A stretch of 64,000 nt of DNA from Shewanella sp. OPT22. GTDB lineage: Bacteria; Pseudomonadota; Gammaproteobacteria; Enterobacterales; Shewanellaceae. The translations under genes were made by a program, and so were the position numbers. Below the pieces are notes generated by a model that saw only the letters and a list, made by a program, of their open reading frames with translations, was not told where the DNA came from and made no database searches. Where the stretch lies: positions 237,431 to 301,430 of the forward strand of contig NZ_PGVH01000043.1 of the NCBI RefSeq assembly GCF_004168585.1, in the 5' to 3' direction. This document shows, in pieces, positions 26,527-37,015 of this stretch. Within the stretch, counting starts at the first letter, position 1, and every line of letters begins with the position of its first letter.

Positions 26527-29500
26527 TTACTTAGTTAAACCGAGTTTAACTAATATTCGTTTCTCTGAAATTGGGTACTTAGTGCCTAATACCTGTGCAA
26601 AACAGGAAACTCGATATTCTTCAATCATCCATTTTGCTTCCTGTAACTCTTCAGGTATCGAAGCAAGTTTTGGTACTTTCATTAGTTGGGCTTCGAGCGC
26701 TTGTTCAACTTTGTTAATAGAATGCATTTGCAAACGATCACGCGTTGGGTCAACCGGCAATTTATCCAGACGATTTTCAATAGCTTTCAAATATCGATTG
26801 AGATCAGGTAGTCGTTGCCAGCCACTTGCTTCAACAAAGCCTTTGAAGATTAAACGATCTAAGTGAGCTTGAATGTCACTCATTGCAAAGGCGATATCTA
26901 AACTGATTTTTCCTTTTATTCGTTTTTTAATTTTTTGGTGCAGCGTTAGGATCTGCTCTGCTTGCAGTGCTATTTTTTCTGCAGTTGTGTTTAGCTCTGC
27001 CCTTACCCAATCTCGAGCTGAGTTAAAGTCATCTTCGTTTCTTACATCAGGTTGTTTTTCATCTAACAACTGTTGCACTGCAGCATTGATGATATCTTCA
27101 ATCAGAATATTCACTTGGCCAAACGGGTTAAAGTACATCGAAAGCTTGGCCTTATTTGGCAGTTTCTGCTGCAAATGCTTAACCGGAGACGGAATATTTA
27201 ATAGTAGTAACCTACGTAAACCTACTCGGTTCGCTTGGTTTGCCTGGTTTTCATTATCAAATAATTTTATTGCAACCGAATCCTTATTATCAACTAATGC
27301 TGGAAAAGCTTTTACTTCAAAATTCCCACGCTTTTGCTGAAATTGTTTTGGTAAGTCACCAAAATTCCAAGATTCAATCTTTTCTTTTTCAATACCTGAG
27401 TCAGCTACTTTTCGAATAGCTTGTTTCACTTTTCCTTGAAGCTTATTTTGCAGCGAGACCAAGTCACGGCTTTGGTCAATTAATTTACCGTTATGGTCTT
27501 CAATTTTAAAATTAGCGATTAAATGAGGCGTTAATTGATTAATTTCAAAGTCGGCTGCAGAAATTTTTACGCCACTCATTCTAAGCAACTGCTTACAGAG
27601 GGAAGAAAGTAAATCCATTTCAAATGGCTTCATTGCTTGAACACAAGCTTGAGCGTAATCTGGTGCTGGAACAAAATTTCGGCGCAGTGTTTTTGGCAAT
27701 GATTTAATGAGTGCAATACACTTTTCTGTTCTTAAGCCTGGAACTAACCAATCAAAATCACGATCTTCAATTTGGTTAAGCAACGCAACAGGGATATGGA
27801 TTGAAACACCATCATCTTCATTTCCCGGTTCAAATTGATAACTGATTGGTAAGGTTAAATTATCTTCAATCCAGTTATCCGGAAAATCCAAAGTTGAAAC
27901 ATGATCTGCATCGCGCTTATAAAGCATTTCTGGATCAAAATGTAACAGTTTTGGATTCTTAGACTTTTCAGTATTCCACCATTTATAAAGTGTGGCCGAA
28001 CTATAAATATTGTTCGGAATTAATGGCTCATAGAAGTCGACAAGTACTTGCTCATCAACAAGAATATCTCGTCTTCTTGATTTATGTTCCAACTGTTCAA
28101 TTTGTTCTAGTTGCTGTTGATTGTGAACAAAGAACGGTTCTTTCGTTCTCAGCTCACCATCAGCCAATGCACTTCGAATGAAGATTTCTCTCGCTTCTAC
28201 AGGTTTGATTCTTCCAAACTGAATTTTTCGTTTGTGTACGGTAGTTAGACCATAAAGTACCTGATTTTCAAAAGCGACAACACTCCCCTGCTTAGCTTCA
28301 AAATGAGGCTCATTATAATTTCTTTTTATCAGGTGACCACCTAAAGACTCTATCCAATCTGGATTGATCTTCGCGCAGGTTCTGGCAAACAAACGTGACG
28401 TTTCAGTCAGTTCAGCAGTCATGATCCATTTAGGCCCTTTTTTCGCTAACGGAGAACCTGGAAAAATAAAGAATTTACGATTTCTTGCACCAAGATATTC
28501 ATTGTTTTCAGTTTTAAAACCGATATGACTTAATAAGCCTGAAAGTATTGATTGGTGAAGGGAATCATAATCTGCTTCTGTATTACCTTCGTTTAGCTTC
28601 CATTTCAAATCATGAACAGCTTGGCGTAATTGAGCATAAAGATCTTGCCATTCACGAATGCGTAAATATGCAAGATACTCAGCCTTACATTTCTTTCTTA
28701 ACTGGCTTGCAGAGTATTCTTTTTGAAGTTCTTTTATATGAGTCCACAAGTTTAACCATGCAACAAAATCAGACTCTTTATCTATATATTTACTGTGAGC
28801 TTCATCGGCAGCTTGTTGTTTTTCAAGAGGTCTCTCTCTCGGGTCTTGAACTGATAAGCCAGCTGCGATGATCATAACTTGCTGTAGACATCCAAGTTTT
28901 TTGGATTCAATTACCATTCTTGCCAAACGGGGGTCAACAGGTAATTGCGCTAATTCACGACCAAGATGAGTGAGTTTTAATTGCCCATTAGTTTTAGATA
29001 CTGCTGTTAACTCTTCTAGCAATAAGAAACCGTCTTTGATATGGCGTTCATCGGGAGGCTGAATAAATGGAAATCCACCAATATCACCTAACCCAATAGA
29101 TAGCATCTTTAATATTACTGATGCTAAATTTGTGCGTAAAATTTCAGGATCAGTAAATTCAGGTCTATTTAAAAAGTCCTGTTCGTCATACAAACGAATG
29201 CAAATACCGGGACCTACACGGCCACAGCGGCCTTGTCTTTGATTAGCACTGGCTTGAGAAATAGGCTCAATGGGTAACCGTTGTACTTTTGTTCGATAAC
29301 TATAGCGACTAATGCGAGCAGTGCCCGGATCTATCACATAGCGGATACCGGGAACAGTTAATGATGTTTCTGCAACGTTGGTCGCTAAAACAATTCTTCT
29401 ACCAACATGACTTTTGAATACCTTGGATTGTTCACCATAAGAAAGTCTGGCATACAATGGTAAAATTTCAGTATCTCGATATCTTTGCTTGTTCAGTTGT

Positions 29501-30411
29501 TCGGCAGTGTCACGGATCTCTCGCTCACCATTCATGAAGATTAAAATGTCGCCAAGTCCTTCTGACATGAGTTCTTCAACGGCTGCGAAAATACCTTCAG
29601 TTAAATCTAAATCTTGAGAACCATCACGTACTAAAGGTTGGTAACGGGTTTCAACTGGATAGGTTCTTCCAGAAACTTCAATGACGGGTGCATTACTAAA
29701 ATGTTTTGAGAAACGCTCTACATCAATGGTTGCAGAAGTAATGATGACTTTTAAATCTCTGCGCTTTTTTAGAATTTCTTTTAAGTAGCCTAAAATAAAG
29801 TCAATATTTAGACTTCGCTCATGCGCTTCGTCAATGATTAACGTATCGTATTGATTTAGAAACTTATCAGAAGATAGTTCAGCAAGTAAAATACCATCCG
29901 TCATCAGTTTAACGTAACTGGTCTCTTTTATTGAATCTGAAAATCGAACTTTAAAGCCAACGGCTTCACCTAGTGGCGTATTGATTTCTTCAGCTATCCG
30001 GGTCGCAACAGAACGTGCTGCTAAGCGTCTTGGCTGAGTATGACCAATAAGTCCTCTACTGCCTAATCCCAAATCTAAACATATTTTTGGAAGCTGGGTT
30101 GTTTTACCTGAACCGGTTTCACCAGCAATAATGACAACTTGATTGTTGGCAATAGCTTCTGCAATGTCATCTCGTTTTTGAGATACGGGTAATGCATCTG
30201 GGTAAGATATTTGAGGACGCTTCTCGCGACGCTCATCTGCTTTTTCGTTCGCTAACTGTGCGGCTTCAGCAAGTTGACTAAGCTCCTGCTGTTTTTTATG
30301 AGAATCAGGTTGCTTCTTTAAACGAAACAAACGGCGTCTGATTTTTGCCGTATCAAGCATGAAACCTTGATTAAGGTACTGGTGAGAAAGAAAGTCTGTT
30401 GCCGAACCCAA
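26527..30411 (-). CDS. hrpA: ATP-dependent RNA helicase HrpA
   Basis: The 1294-residue DEAH-box helicase is close in length to E. coli HrpA (1300). Motifs in order: Walker A 'IAGETGSGKTTQLPKIC', DEAH box 'IIDEAHERSLNIDFILG', 'ITSATIDVERFSKHF', 'NVAETSLTVPGIRYVID', and 'QRQGRCGRVGPG'. Helicase-associated, OB-fold and the long DUF3418 C-terminal regions follow. HrpA resolves stalled or colliding ribosomes on mRNA. The start used is a TTG at 30409-30411. An ATG at 30358-30360 (MLDTAKIRRRL) with AAGG upstream is a possible alternative. The gene is divergent from tamA. Confidence 0.95.
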   Translation of the reverse strand: MGSATDFLSHQYLNQGFMLDTAKIRRRLFRLKKQPDSHKKQQELSQLAEAAQLANEKADERREKRPQISYPDALPVSQKRDDIAEAIANNQVVIIAGETGSGKTTQLPKICLDLGLGSRGLIGHTQPRRLAARSVATRIAEEINTPLGEAVGFKVRFSDSIKETSYVKLMTDGILLAELSSDKFLNQYDTLIIDEAHERSLNIDFILGYLKEILKKRRDLKVIITSATIDVERFSKHFSNAPVIEVSGRTYPVETRYQPLVRDGSQDLDLTEGIFAAVEELMSEGLGDILIFMNGEREIRDTAEQLNKQRYRDTEILPLYARLSYGEQSKVFKSHVGRRIVLATNVAETSLTVPGIRYVIDPGTARISRYSYRTKVQRLPIEPISQASANQRQGRCGRVGPGICIRLYDEQDFLNRPEFTDPEILRTNLASVILKMLSIGLGDIGGFPFIQPPDERHIKDGFLLLEELTAVSKTNGQLKLTHLGRELAQLPVDPRLARMVIESKKLGCLQQVMIIAAGLSVQDPRERPLEKQQAADEAHSKYIDKESDFVAWLNLWTHIKELQKEYSASQLRKKCKAEYLAYLRIREWQDLYAQLRQAVHDLKWKLNEGNTEADYDSLHQSILSGLLSHIGFKTENNEYLGARNRKFFIFPGSPLAKKGPKWIMTAELTETSRLFARTCAKINPDWIESLGGHLIKRNYNEPHFEAKQGSVVAFENQVLYGLTTVHKRKIQFGRIKPVEAREIFIRSALADGELRTKEPFFVHNQQQLEQIEQLEHKSRRRDILVDEQVLVDFYEPLIPNNIYSSATLYKWWNTEKSKNPKLLHFDPEMLYKRDADHVSTLDFPDNWIEDNLTLPISYQFEPGNEDDGVSIHIPVALLNQIEDRDFDWLVPGLRTEKCIALIKSLPKTLRRNFVPAPDYAQACVQAMKPFEMDLLSSLCKQLLRMSGVKISAADFEINQLTPHLIANFKIEDHNGKLIDQSRDLVSLQNKLQGKVKQAIRKVADSGIEKEKIESWNFGDLPKQFQQKRGNFEVKAFPALVDNKDSVAIKLFDNENQANQANRVGLRRLLLLNIPSPVKHLQQKLPNKAKLSMYFNPFGQVNILIEDIINAAVQQLLDEKQPDVRNEDDFNSARDWVRAELNTTAEKIALQAEQILTLHQKIKKRIKGKISLDIAFAMSDIQAHLDRLIFKGFVEASGWQRLPDLNRYLKAIENRLDKLPVDPTRDRLQMHSINKVEQALEAQLMKVPKLASIPEELQEAKWMIEEYRVSCFAQVLGTKYPISEKRILVKLGLTK

Positions 30412-30499
30412 AATGAAAACCTAACTGCAAAAATAAAGTAGCTGATATTATCAATATTTCAGCAAAATATCAGGCTAAAATGGTTCTTTTGCTTGCAGG

Positions 30500-32398
30500 G
30501 TGAACGATTCCTTACCACAATGTGTCTTATGTAGAGTAAAGGCTATAAAAGTAAGACAGAGATTGAAAAAAATTCTTTATTTATCATTGTGTTTTTTGCT
30601 TTTTACGCCATCGTTTTGGGCGCATGCGATTTCTAATGATTTAATCCATGTAAAAATAACAGGTGTTGGCTCTAAACTCCGACAAAATATTATTGCTCAC
30701 CTAGGGCAGCTGCCCAAATCTAAGTCTCAACGACGTGCGTTCATATTTAATGCAAAAACAAACATAAATGATGCTTTAGAAAGTGTCGGTTATTATCAAT
30801 CATCACTGGCCGTTAACTTAACTCGTGCGAGTCACTCTGCTTGGGTTTATGAAATCAGTATTGCATTAAACGATCCTATCATAGTTAAAGACGTTGATAT
30901 AAAAGTAGACGGTTCACTCGCTTCAGAAGCAGCATATGCAAAATGGTTTTCAACGATACCAATAAAACTTGGCGATCGATTGAATCATGGCCGTTATGAA
31001 ACCACAAAATCACAACTTATTGGTTTAGCATTAGAAAATGGATTTTTTAATGCATCATATGAACAGTCTCAAATTCAAATCAATCGCATCACGAAATCTG
31101 CATCCATAGTCCTACATTTCAAGTCAGGTGATCGTTTTAAGTTTGGCCAAGTCGATTTTGTAGGAAGTGACTTAGATAAAACCTTGCTGCACGAGTTAGT
31201 GCCGTTTGAGCGTGAAAGCTATTATTCTACTGATAAAATTTCAGAATTCAGTTCTATTTTAAGTCAAACTGGTTATTTTCGTTCAATAAAAGTGTTACCT
31301 AAGCTTAATGAAAGTGAGAACGAAGTTGTACCAATAAAGGTAGAAACTCAAAACCGTGCTCCCCACTCCATTGAAGTGGGTTTGGGTGCGGATTTTGGGA
31401 GTTCGAGTGAACGTGAACTTGACCCAAGAGTACGGCTTACTTGGCATACTCCTCAAATAAATAGGCATGGTCATTCTCAACAAACTTCACTTGAGTGGTC
31501 AAGAGAAAGACCAAAGTTACGTACGACATATACGATTCCTTTGAGTCACCCGATAAATGACCAATTAAAAATTCAAGTTGGGTTAATCAGAGATAAGTAT
31601 GGCGTCACACAAGAATTCGACACCAAAGACGGCGATTTTAGAACATCAGGAAAACTCGAGTCAGAGCAATTTTTATATGGTGCGGCGAGGCAACAAATTT
31701 TTAAAAATAATTGGATTATGAGCTACTCGATTAAGTCGTTGAAAGAAGTATATACCCAAGAAGATATTGAATATTCACCATTATATTATTTATTAGGGCT
31801 TTCATTTTCGAGAACAATCAGAAGCGATGATTCGCTTGACCCAAAGTCTGGTTTTCGGCAAGACTATAATTTTGAATATGCTGACAAATACCTTGGTTCA
31901 GCCATACGCTTAGTCAAGCTTGAGGCAAGGTATAAATGGATTGTTACACCAATAGAGCGACATAGATTTGTATCAAGACTCGATTTAGGCGTTAATATTG
32001 CAACAAGTGATCAGCTTACTTTAATCCCTCCCTCTCTGAGATATTTTGCAGGAGGGGACCAAAGTATTCGTGGATATGGCTTTCAAGAGCTTGGTCCATA
32101 CCGTGACTATATTATTGACGGACAAAAATACCGACAAGTGATAGGCGGTAGATATTTAGCGGTAGCAAGTGTTGAATATCAATATTATTTAACACCAAAA
32201 TGGCGTGTTGCTACATTTGTGGATGCAGGCAATGCTTATGATTTAAGTCAGTTTAAACCGCTGGTATCAACAGGATTGGGGATACATTGGATTTCTCCGG
32301 TAGGACCAATCAGACTCGATTTAGGTGTTGGTGTAAATAATAATGATACTGCTACAACGCCATGGCGTATCCACTTAACTATGGGGTCAGAGCTATGA
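30500..32398 (+). CDS. tamA: translocation and assembly module subunit TamA
   Basis: The 632-residue product is an Omp85-family outer-membrane protein. A signal peptide ('KKILYLSLCFLLFTPSFWAH') precedes three POTRA domains (residues about 45-290) and a 16-strand barrel. The conserved 'FFAGGDQSIRGYG'-type VRGY motif is here 'YFAGGDQSIRGYGFQELGPY', and the last strand is 'WRIHLTMGSEL'. The frame starts with GTG at 30500, but TTG at 30563 (M-K-K-I-L) would give a more normal signal peptide. It helps insert proteins such as autotransporters into the outer membrane and move phospholipids. It overlaps tamB by four bases. Confidence 0.92.
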   Translation: MNDSLPQCVLCRVKAIKVRQRLKKILYLSLCFLLFTPSFWAHAISNDLIHVKITGVGSKLRQNIIAHLGQLPKSKSQRRAFIFNAKTNINDALESVGYYQSSLAVNLTRASHSAWVYEISIALNDPIIVKDVDIKVDGSLASEAAYAKWFSTIPIKLGDRLNHGRYETTKSQLIGLALENGFFNASYEQSQIQINRITKSASIVLHFKSGDRFKFGQVDFVGSDLDKTLLHELVPFERESYYSTDKISEFSSILSQTGYFRSIKVLPKLNESENEVVPIKVETQNRAPHSIEVGLGADFGSSSERELDPRVRLTWHTPQINRHGHSQQTSLEWSRERPKLRTTYTIPLSHPINDQLKIQVGLIRDKYGVTQEFDTKDGDFRTSGKLESEQFLYGAARQQIFKNNWIMSYSIKSLKEVYTQEDIEYSPLYYLLGLSFSRTIRSDDSLDPKSGFRQDYNFEYADKYLGSAIRLVKLEARYKWIVTPIERHRFVSRLDLGVNIATSDQLTLIPPSLRYFAGGDQSIRGYGFQELGPYRDYIIDGQKYRQVIGGRYLAVASVEYQYYLTPKWRVATFVDAGNAYDLSQFKPLVSTGLGIHWISPVGPIRLDLGVGVNNNDTATTPWRIHLTMGSEL

Positions 32399-35300
32399 CA
32401 CTGACACTCAAAAGTGCATTAAGATTTTTTATCTATTTCCCTGTAGTTATCTTAGTGCTGCTGGCTTTAGCTATTGGTACACCAGTGGGCAGTAGAGTTA
32501 CTATATTCATAGTACAAGCACTCATCCCAAGTGTTTCTATTGATTATGACAGTGGTACGTTAAATAAGAATATTAAACTGAAGAGCTTTACTTTAGACAC
32601 TCACGCAGTAAAAGTCGTTGCTAAACAATTGAGTTTAGACTGGAATCCAATTTGTTACTTACACAATCAACTTTGTATAAACGACTTAAAAGCAGAAATG
32701 GTTGATGTTAACGTCAAAGCAGTGAAAGCTGATGACCAACCGGATCAAACTAGTATTTCTTCATCTAATAATGGTTTTCCTTTACCTTTTACTCTATCAA
32801 ACCGGAACTCGCACCTAAAAAATGTGTCTGTGAGTGTAGGAAGACAAATTTACAAATCGGATAATTTACAATTTAAAGGCAATTGGGACAAACAAGGGTT
32901 AAACATTGCAGAACTCACAACAGTTGGCTTTGCAATGTCTGGAGTGTGGCAAAAAGAACCACAAATCCAATCGACTGAAGTTCGAACATCTACGCAACGT
33001 CAAATTTTGCCTACGGTGAATCTACCTTTTCCAATTTTTATTCAAAAAGGTGCTTTAGTTGATAGCAATCTCGAGTTGGATAGCTTACCTTTTACCTTTA
33101 AACGGATCGACATAAAGAGAGGTAATTGGGTTGGTACAAAACTCGAATTACAAAGTTTTGATGTCATCCATGCTGGTCTTCGCACTCAAATATCCGGTTC
33201 ACTAGACTTTAAGAAGCGCTACCCTACTGATTTAAAAGTATCATTAAGTATGTTAGAGCCATTAAATATACACCAATCACCATTGAGCGCTTTGCACCCT
33301 TTAGCTCAAGTTAAACAACAAGAGGTGAGCTTTTCAGTCAAAAATGACTTTTCAAGTCTTTCAATACTTGGTGATGCACGCGGTCAAATCAATTCACATT
33401 TTACAGCAAATCTTAACCTCATGGATCTCGATGCACCCAGCATGGTGGGTATAGAAGGTTTGACGGGTAATTGGTCAATACCCCAAGGAAAATTATCAGC
33501 AAATAATGTTTCAATGAAGATTGATGGAACAACTCAATCGGCGAAACTCGATGTTAATGGGCTTATCGATTCTCCTTACATTCCTAAGCTAATGATAAAT
33601 GGGAATGCGACAATTGATAACCGTGGTGTTTCTGGCGTTAATCTTCATGCGCACTCTCCATCGGGGAGTTTCGTGCTCATGGGAAACCTTAAGTGGAATG
33701 ATGGAATTGAATGGGATTTAAACAGCAAGTTTAAAGCATTACAAGTTAAACAGTTTGGCGATCACTATACACAAGAATTACCTTCTATGGTGCTCAACGG
33801 TACATTAGTGACTAATGCTGCGTTCAAACAAAAAAAATGGCATCTTAACATCAATCATTCTGACTTAACGGGTAAATTGAAGGGACAACCTCTAAAAATC
33901 AATGGCAAAATTAAAGTTGATTCAAACTATAGTGTTGATGCTGATAACTTCGAAGCCAAGGCACTAGGCTCTGAAATTCATTTAACTAAAAATACACAGA
34001 CAAATAAACTTAGCGGCAAATTAATGTCTGAAAACCTTGGTGCATTCATACCAACATTACGTGGAAAATTAAGTTCTGTATTCACAGTTAACAATTCCAA
34101 TGAGTCCCCACTTGTATGGCACAAAAGCGAAATAAAAAATCTCAATTATGGCAATGATGTGCAGAGCAAGGATGTTCAAATCAGTGGTCGTGTTGAACCT
34201 AAAGCAATGGCTGTGCATGGTACCAAAATAAAGGTGAAGGCTTTAAGTGTATATGGTGTTTCAATCCGAAGTTTATATCTGGGTTTAGATGGCGATTTGA
34301 AGTCAATAAAAGCGGTACTTAAAACCAAAGGAAAGGCAAATGTTAATGCAGAATTCTATACCAAACTTAATAAAGACAATTTGAATATTGCTATCCCAAC
34401 CCTAACAATACAAAATAAATCATCTGCTTGGCAGCTTAACAAAAAAATTGACTTTAATTTGAACACGAAAAATAAGCTTGGACTCCTTAGCCCATTTTGT
34501 TTAAATAAAGGTCAAGAGTATTTCTGCTCCAAAGGTAATGCTCAACTAGGCAAGAATGGACTGTTGAACCTTCAATATAGTGGCTCTGCAGATGAAGTAT
34601 TTCATGCATTCCTACCAAAACACCTCTCTATAAATGGAAAGCTTAACGCACAAGCAAATGCTCAATGGGCCAATTTCACTAAGCCAATTGCAAAGCTCGA
34701 CGTGACTTTTCCTGCAGGCCAAATGGTGTTATATCCACACAGGAAAGTACCAAGTGTATTTCCGTATCAACGCGTTAATTTTAATGCAAAACTGGATAAT
34801 CAGTGGCTCACAATAAAAAGCAAGCTACAAGCAGATAGTTATGCACACTGGCTTGCTGACTTTTCTGTTTCAGTAAAGCCTGAGCGCACCTTAAAAGGTT
34901 ACATTAATTTATCGAGTATTCAATTATCCCCTCTTGCAGAGTTTTTCCCTATATTTTCGACATTAGATGGGCAGGTTGATTCAAACATAAAGTTTAGTGG
35001 CAACTTGCAAAAGCCAATAATAAATGGCGCTATCAAATTAACAAAAGGCGAAGTTGCGTTTATTAAAAACCCAACGAATTTTCACGATATTTTAATGAAT
35101 CTAACACTCGAGAATGACAGAGCATTGATTGATGCGAATTGGAGCATGAATAAAGGAAAAGCCAATCTTACCGGAAATCTATCATGGCCTGACGGAAGAT
35201 TATTAGGCGATCTCAATATCACGGGTAAACATCTTACTGCAATTGAACCACCGCTTGCCATTCTGACTGTCTCACCAAAAGTAAACATAAAACTCAAAAA

Positions 35301-36189
35301 TAAGGATATAAGGATAGCTGGAGAAATTGATGTTACAGGTGGAGATATAACAATAACACCATTGCCAAAACAAGGTGTTCCATTGTCACAAGATGTCGTT
35401 TTCACGGATAACGAAAGCACAGTAAAACAACAATCTCCAATTAATATTTCAAGTAATCTGAATATTAACGTCAGTAATAGTCTAAAGATCAGTGGGTCAG
35501 GATTAACCGGTAATCTTGGGGGCCAATTATCGCTTCGCCAAGAAACAGGTTCTCAGCCGCTCATGTTTGGTAATATTAAAGTACAAAATGGCAATTATCG
35601 ATTCCTAGGGCAAACACTGAATATTCAAAAAGGTGGCTTAGAATTTGTTGGACCGTTGAATAATCCATCACTGGATATTGAAGCAGTTAAAGATATTTCA
35701 GATCAGGATGTTACAGTCGGAGTTAAAGTTACTGGCACAGTAAACAGACCCAAAATTACATTATTTTCAAACCCTACTCTAGAGCAAGCTGAAATTGTGT
35801 CTTATCTACTTCAAGGGCGGGGTTTTGATAGTGCAAACGGTGAAGAGCAACAAAACAATAATAATGCGTTATTATTGAGCGCTGCATTAACATTAGGTGC
35901 ACAGGCTGGTGATAACAATCCATTGGCTGCAGTCGGTGATACAGCTGAAAGCTTGGCTCAAAAACTCGGTATCTCAAATGTTCAATTGAACGCAAACGAT
36001 GACGGAAAGGTGGCAATCAGTGGCTATATTGGTGACCGACTAATATTAAAATATGGTTATGGTGTCTTCGATCCGGGCTATGAACTTACAGTAAGATATT
36101 ACTTATTATCTAAGCTCTACTTAGAAACAGTCTCTAGTGCTATCGGCCAGTCATTGGATATTTACTATCGATTTGATATAGGTAATTAG
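32395..36189 (+). CDS. tamB: translocation and assembly module subunit TamB
   Basis: The 1264-residue AsmA-like protein is anchored by an N-terminal helix ('FFIYFPVVILVLLALAIGTP'). A very long periplasmic beta-taco region follows. It ends in the DUF490 domain with 'GDRLILKYGYGVFDPGYELT' and the terminal 'SLDIYYRFDIGN', typical of TamB. It bridges inner membrane and TamA and may carry phospholipids between membranes. I chose the ATG at 32395-32397 inside the tamA stop (ATGA), not the longer open frame from 32362, because the family starts close to the anchor helix. Length matches E. coli TamB (1259). Confidence 0.95.
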   Translation: MTLTLKSALRFFIYFPVVILVLLALAIGTPVGSRVTIFIVQALIPSVSIDYDSGTLNKNIKLKSFTLDTHAVKVVAKQLSLDWNPICYLHNQLCINDLKAEMVDVNVKAVKADDQPDQTSISSSNNGFPLPFTLSNRNSHLKNVSVSVGRQIYKSDNLQFKGNWDKQGLNIAELTTVGFAMSGVWQKEPQIQSTEVRTSTQRQILPTVNLPFPIFIQKGALVDSNLELDSLPFTFKRIDIKRGNWVGTKLELQSFDVIHAGLRTQISGSLDFKKRYPTDLKVSLSMLEPLNIHQSPLSALHPLAQVKQQEVSFSVKNDFSSLSILGDARGQINSHFTANLNLMDLDAPSMVGIEGLTGNWSIPQGKLSANNVSMKIDGTTQSAKLDVNGLIDSPYIPKLMINGNATIDNRGVSGVNLHAHSPSGSFVLMGNLKWNDGIEWDLNSKFKALQVKQFGDHYTQELPSMVLNGTLVTNAAFKQKKWHLNINHSDLTGKLKGQPLKINGKIKVDSNYSVDADNFEAKALGSEIHLTKNTQTNKLSGKLMSENLGAFIPTLRGKLSSVFTVNNSNESPLVWHKSEIKNLNYGNDVQSKDVQISGRVEPKAMAVHGTKIKVKALSVYGVSIRSLYLGLDGDLKSIKAVLKTKGKANVNAEFYTKLNKDNLNIAIPTLTIQNKSSAWQLNKKIDFNLNTKNKLGLLSPFCLNKGQEYFCSKGNAQLGKNGLLNLQYSGSADEVFHAFLPKHLSINGKLNAQANAQWANFTKPIAKLDVTFPAGQMVLYPHRKVPSVFPYQRVNFNAKLDNQWLTIKSKLQADSYAHWLADFSVSVKPERTLKGYINLSSIQLSPLAEFFPIFSTLDGQVDSNIKFSGNLQKPIINGAIKLTKGEVAFIKNPTNFHDILMNLTLENDRALIDANWSMNKGKANLTGNLSWPDGRLLGDLNITGKHLTAIEPPLAILTVSPKVNIKLKNKDIRIAGEIDVTGGDITITPLPKQGVPLSQDVVFTDNESTVKQQSPINISSNLNINVSNSLKISGSGLTGNLGGQLSLRQETGSQPLMFGNIKVQNGNYRFLGQTLNIQKGGLEFVGPLNNPSLDIEAVKDISDQDVTVGVKVTGTVNRPKITLFSNPTLEQAEIVSYLLQGRGFDSANGEEQQNNNNALLLSAALTLGAQAGDNNPLAAVGDTAESLAQKLGISNVQLNANDDGKVAISGYIGDRLILKYGYGVFDPGYELTVRYYLLSKLYLETVSSAIGQSLDIYYRFDIGN

Positions 36190-36289
36190 TTTTCTTCTAA
36201 TTCCATTATTTTATTTAATTAGGTATTAAAGTATATCGAAACATTTTATTCCTTTTAAACACGTATGATTTTTACCAACATCCAATATA

Positions 36290-36388
36290 AACAGGTAAAC
36301 ATGGGATTCTGCAATCTGGCAACCTGTTCGGGCTGACAATACCTGTGAAAACCTGAGTATGAGACGTTATAAATATCAAAATACTCAG
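36290..36388 (+). other. intergenic stretch with mutually exclusive hairpins
   Basis: AACAGGTA (36290-36297) can pair with ACCTGTT at 36322-36328 or with TACCTGT at 36340-36346. A separate stem follows between CTGAGTAT (36353-36360) and ATACTCAG (36381-36388). Neither ends in a U tract. Between tamB and rplY (36190-36523) there is no gene, so this could be a small structured RNA or a 3' UTR element of tamB. The evidence is only the base pairing. Confidence 0.3.
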
Positions 36389-36480
36389 CCTGAATTACTG
36401 CATAACGCCAAAATTTGAACCAAAAATGTTAGAGAACTTGAGGTCACACTGAAAGGTCAGCTATTAAATATTTACAGAAC

Positions 36481-36505
36481 AAAAAAAGCGCCATAAGGCG
36501 CTTTT
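36481..36505 (-). terminator. terminator after rplY
   Basis: AAAAGCGCC and GGCGCTTTT form a nine-base-pair stem with a four-base loop. On the minus strand it runs into seven T's, 19 bases after the rplY stop. Confidence 0.85.
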
Positions 36506-36523
36506 ACAAATTAGCTCAGTTGA

Positions 36524-36811
36524 TTAAGCAAATTTGAAGTCAACGTGTTCAATTTGTGGCTTGAACGAGTGACGTTGCATAGCTTGAACACGTACTTTAA
36601 CGTCTTTACCATCTAAATTGATAGTTAGATCGCTAGAGTAGAAATCATCGTTATCTTGGATGTTGATGATATCTTTGTGTGCGAAAACGATTGAAACTGC
36701 ATCATGGCCTTTACCATAGATAACTGCAGGAACTTTACCCTCGTGACGTAGGCGGCGGCTCGAACCTTTCCCTAAATCAGAACGGGTTTGTGCAACTAGT
36801 GTGTAAGACAT
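36524..36811 (-). CDS. rplY: 50S ribosomal protein L25 (short form)
   Basis: The 95-residue product binds 5S rRNA. It has the L25 N-terminal strands '[20 protein letters not shown]' with the conserved '[11 protein letters not shown]' loop, and ends '[12 protein letters not shown]'. Length equals E. coli L25 (94), without the CTC extension. It is monocistronic with its own terminator and a 204-base divergent region to the next gene. Assignment is certain. Confidence 0.96.
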   Translation of the reverse strand: MSYTLVAQTRSDLGKGSSRRLRHEGKVPAVIYGKGHDAVSIVFAHKDIINIQDNDDFYSSDLTINLDGKDVKVRVQAMQRHSFKPQIEHVDFKFA

Positions 36812-37015
36812 ATTTTTCTCACTTTTTTCTTCAAATTAAAATTAAGAGCAGTACCTCGACCAGTTCTACTCCATGAAAGCCGGCGGATTATAACATAGAC
36901 CTATAACTAATCAATCAACATAGCTCTATTGCTTAGACAGTTAACTTAATTTAACTATGCAAAATAGTACTAAGGTATATGCTTGTTAAAGTCATAAAAA
37001 ATCTAGGAGGTCTGG

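Noticed and set aside
26522-28871. Several plus-strand frames of 60-155 residues opposite hrpA
   Set aside because: They are antisense shadows of the conserved helicase frame, without ribosome-binding sites or family motifs.
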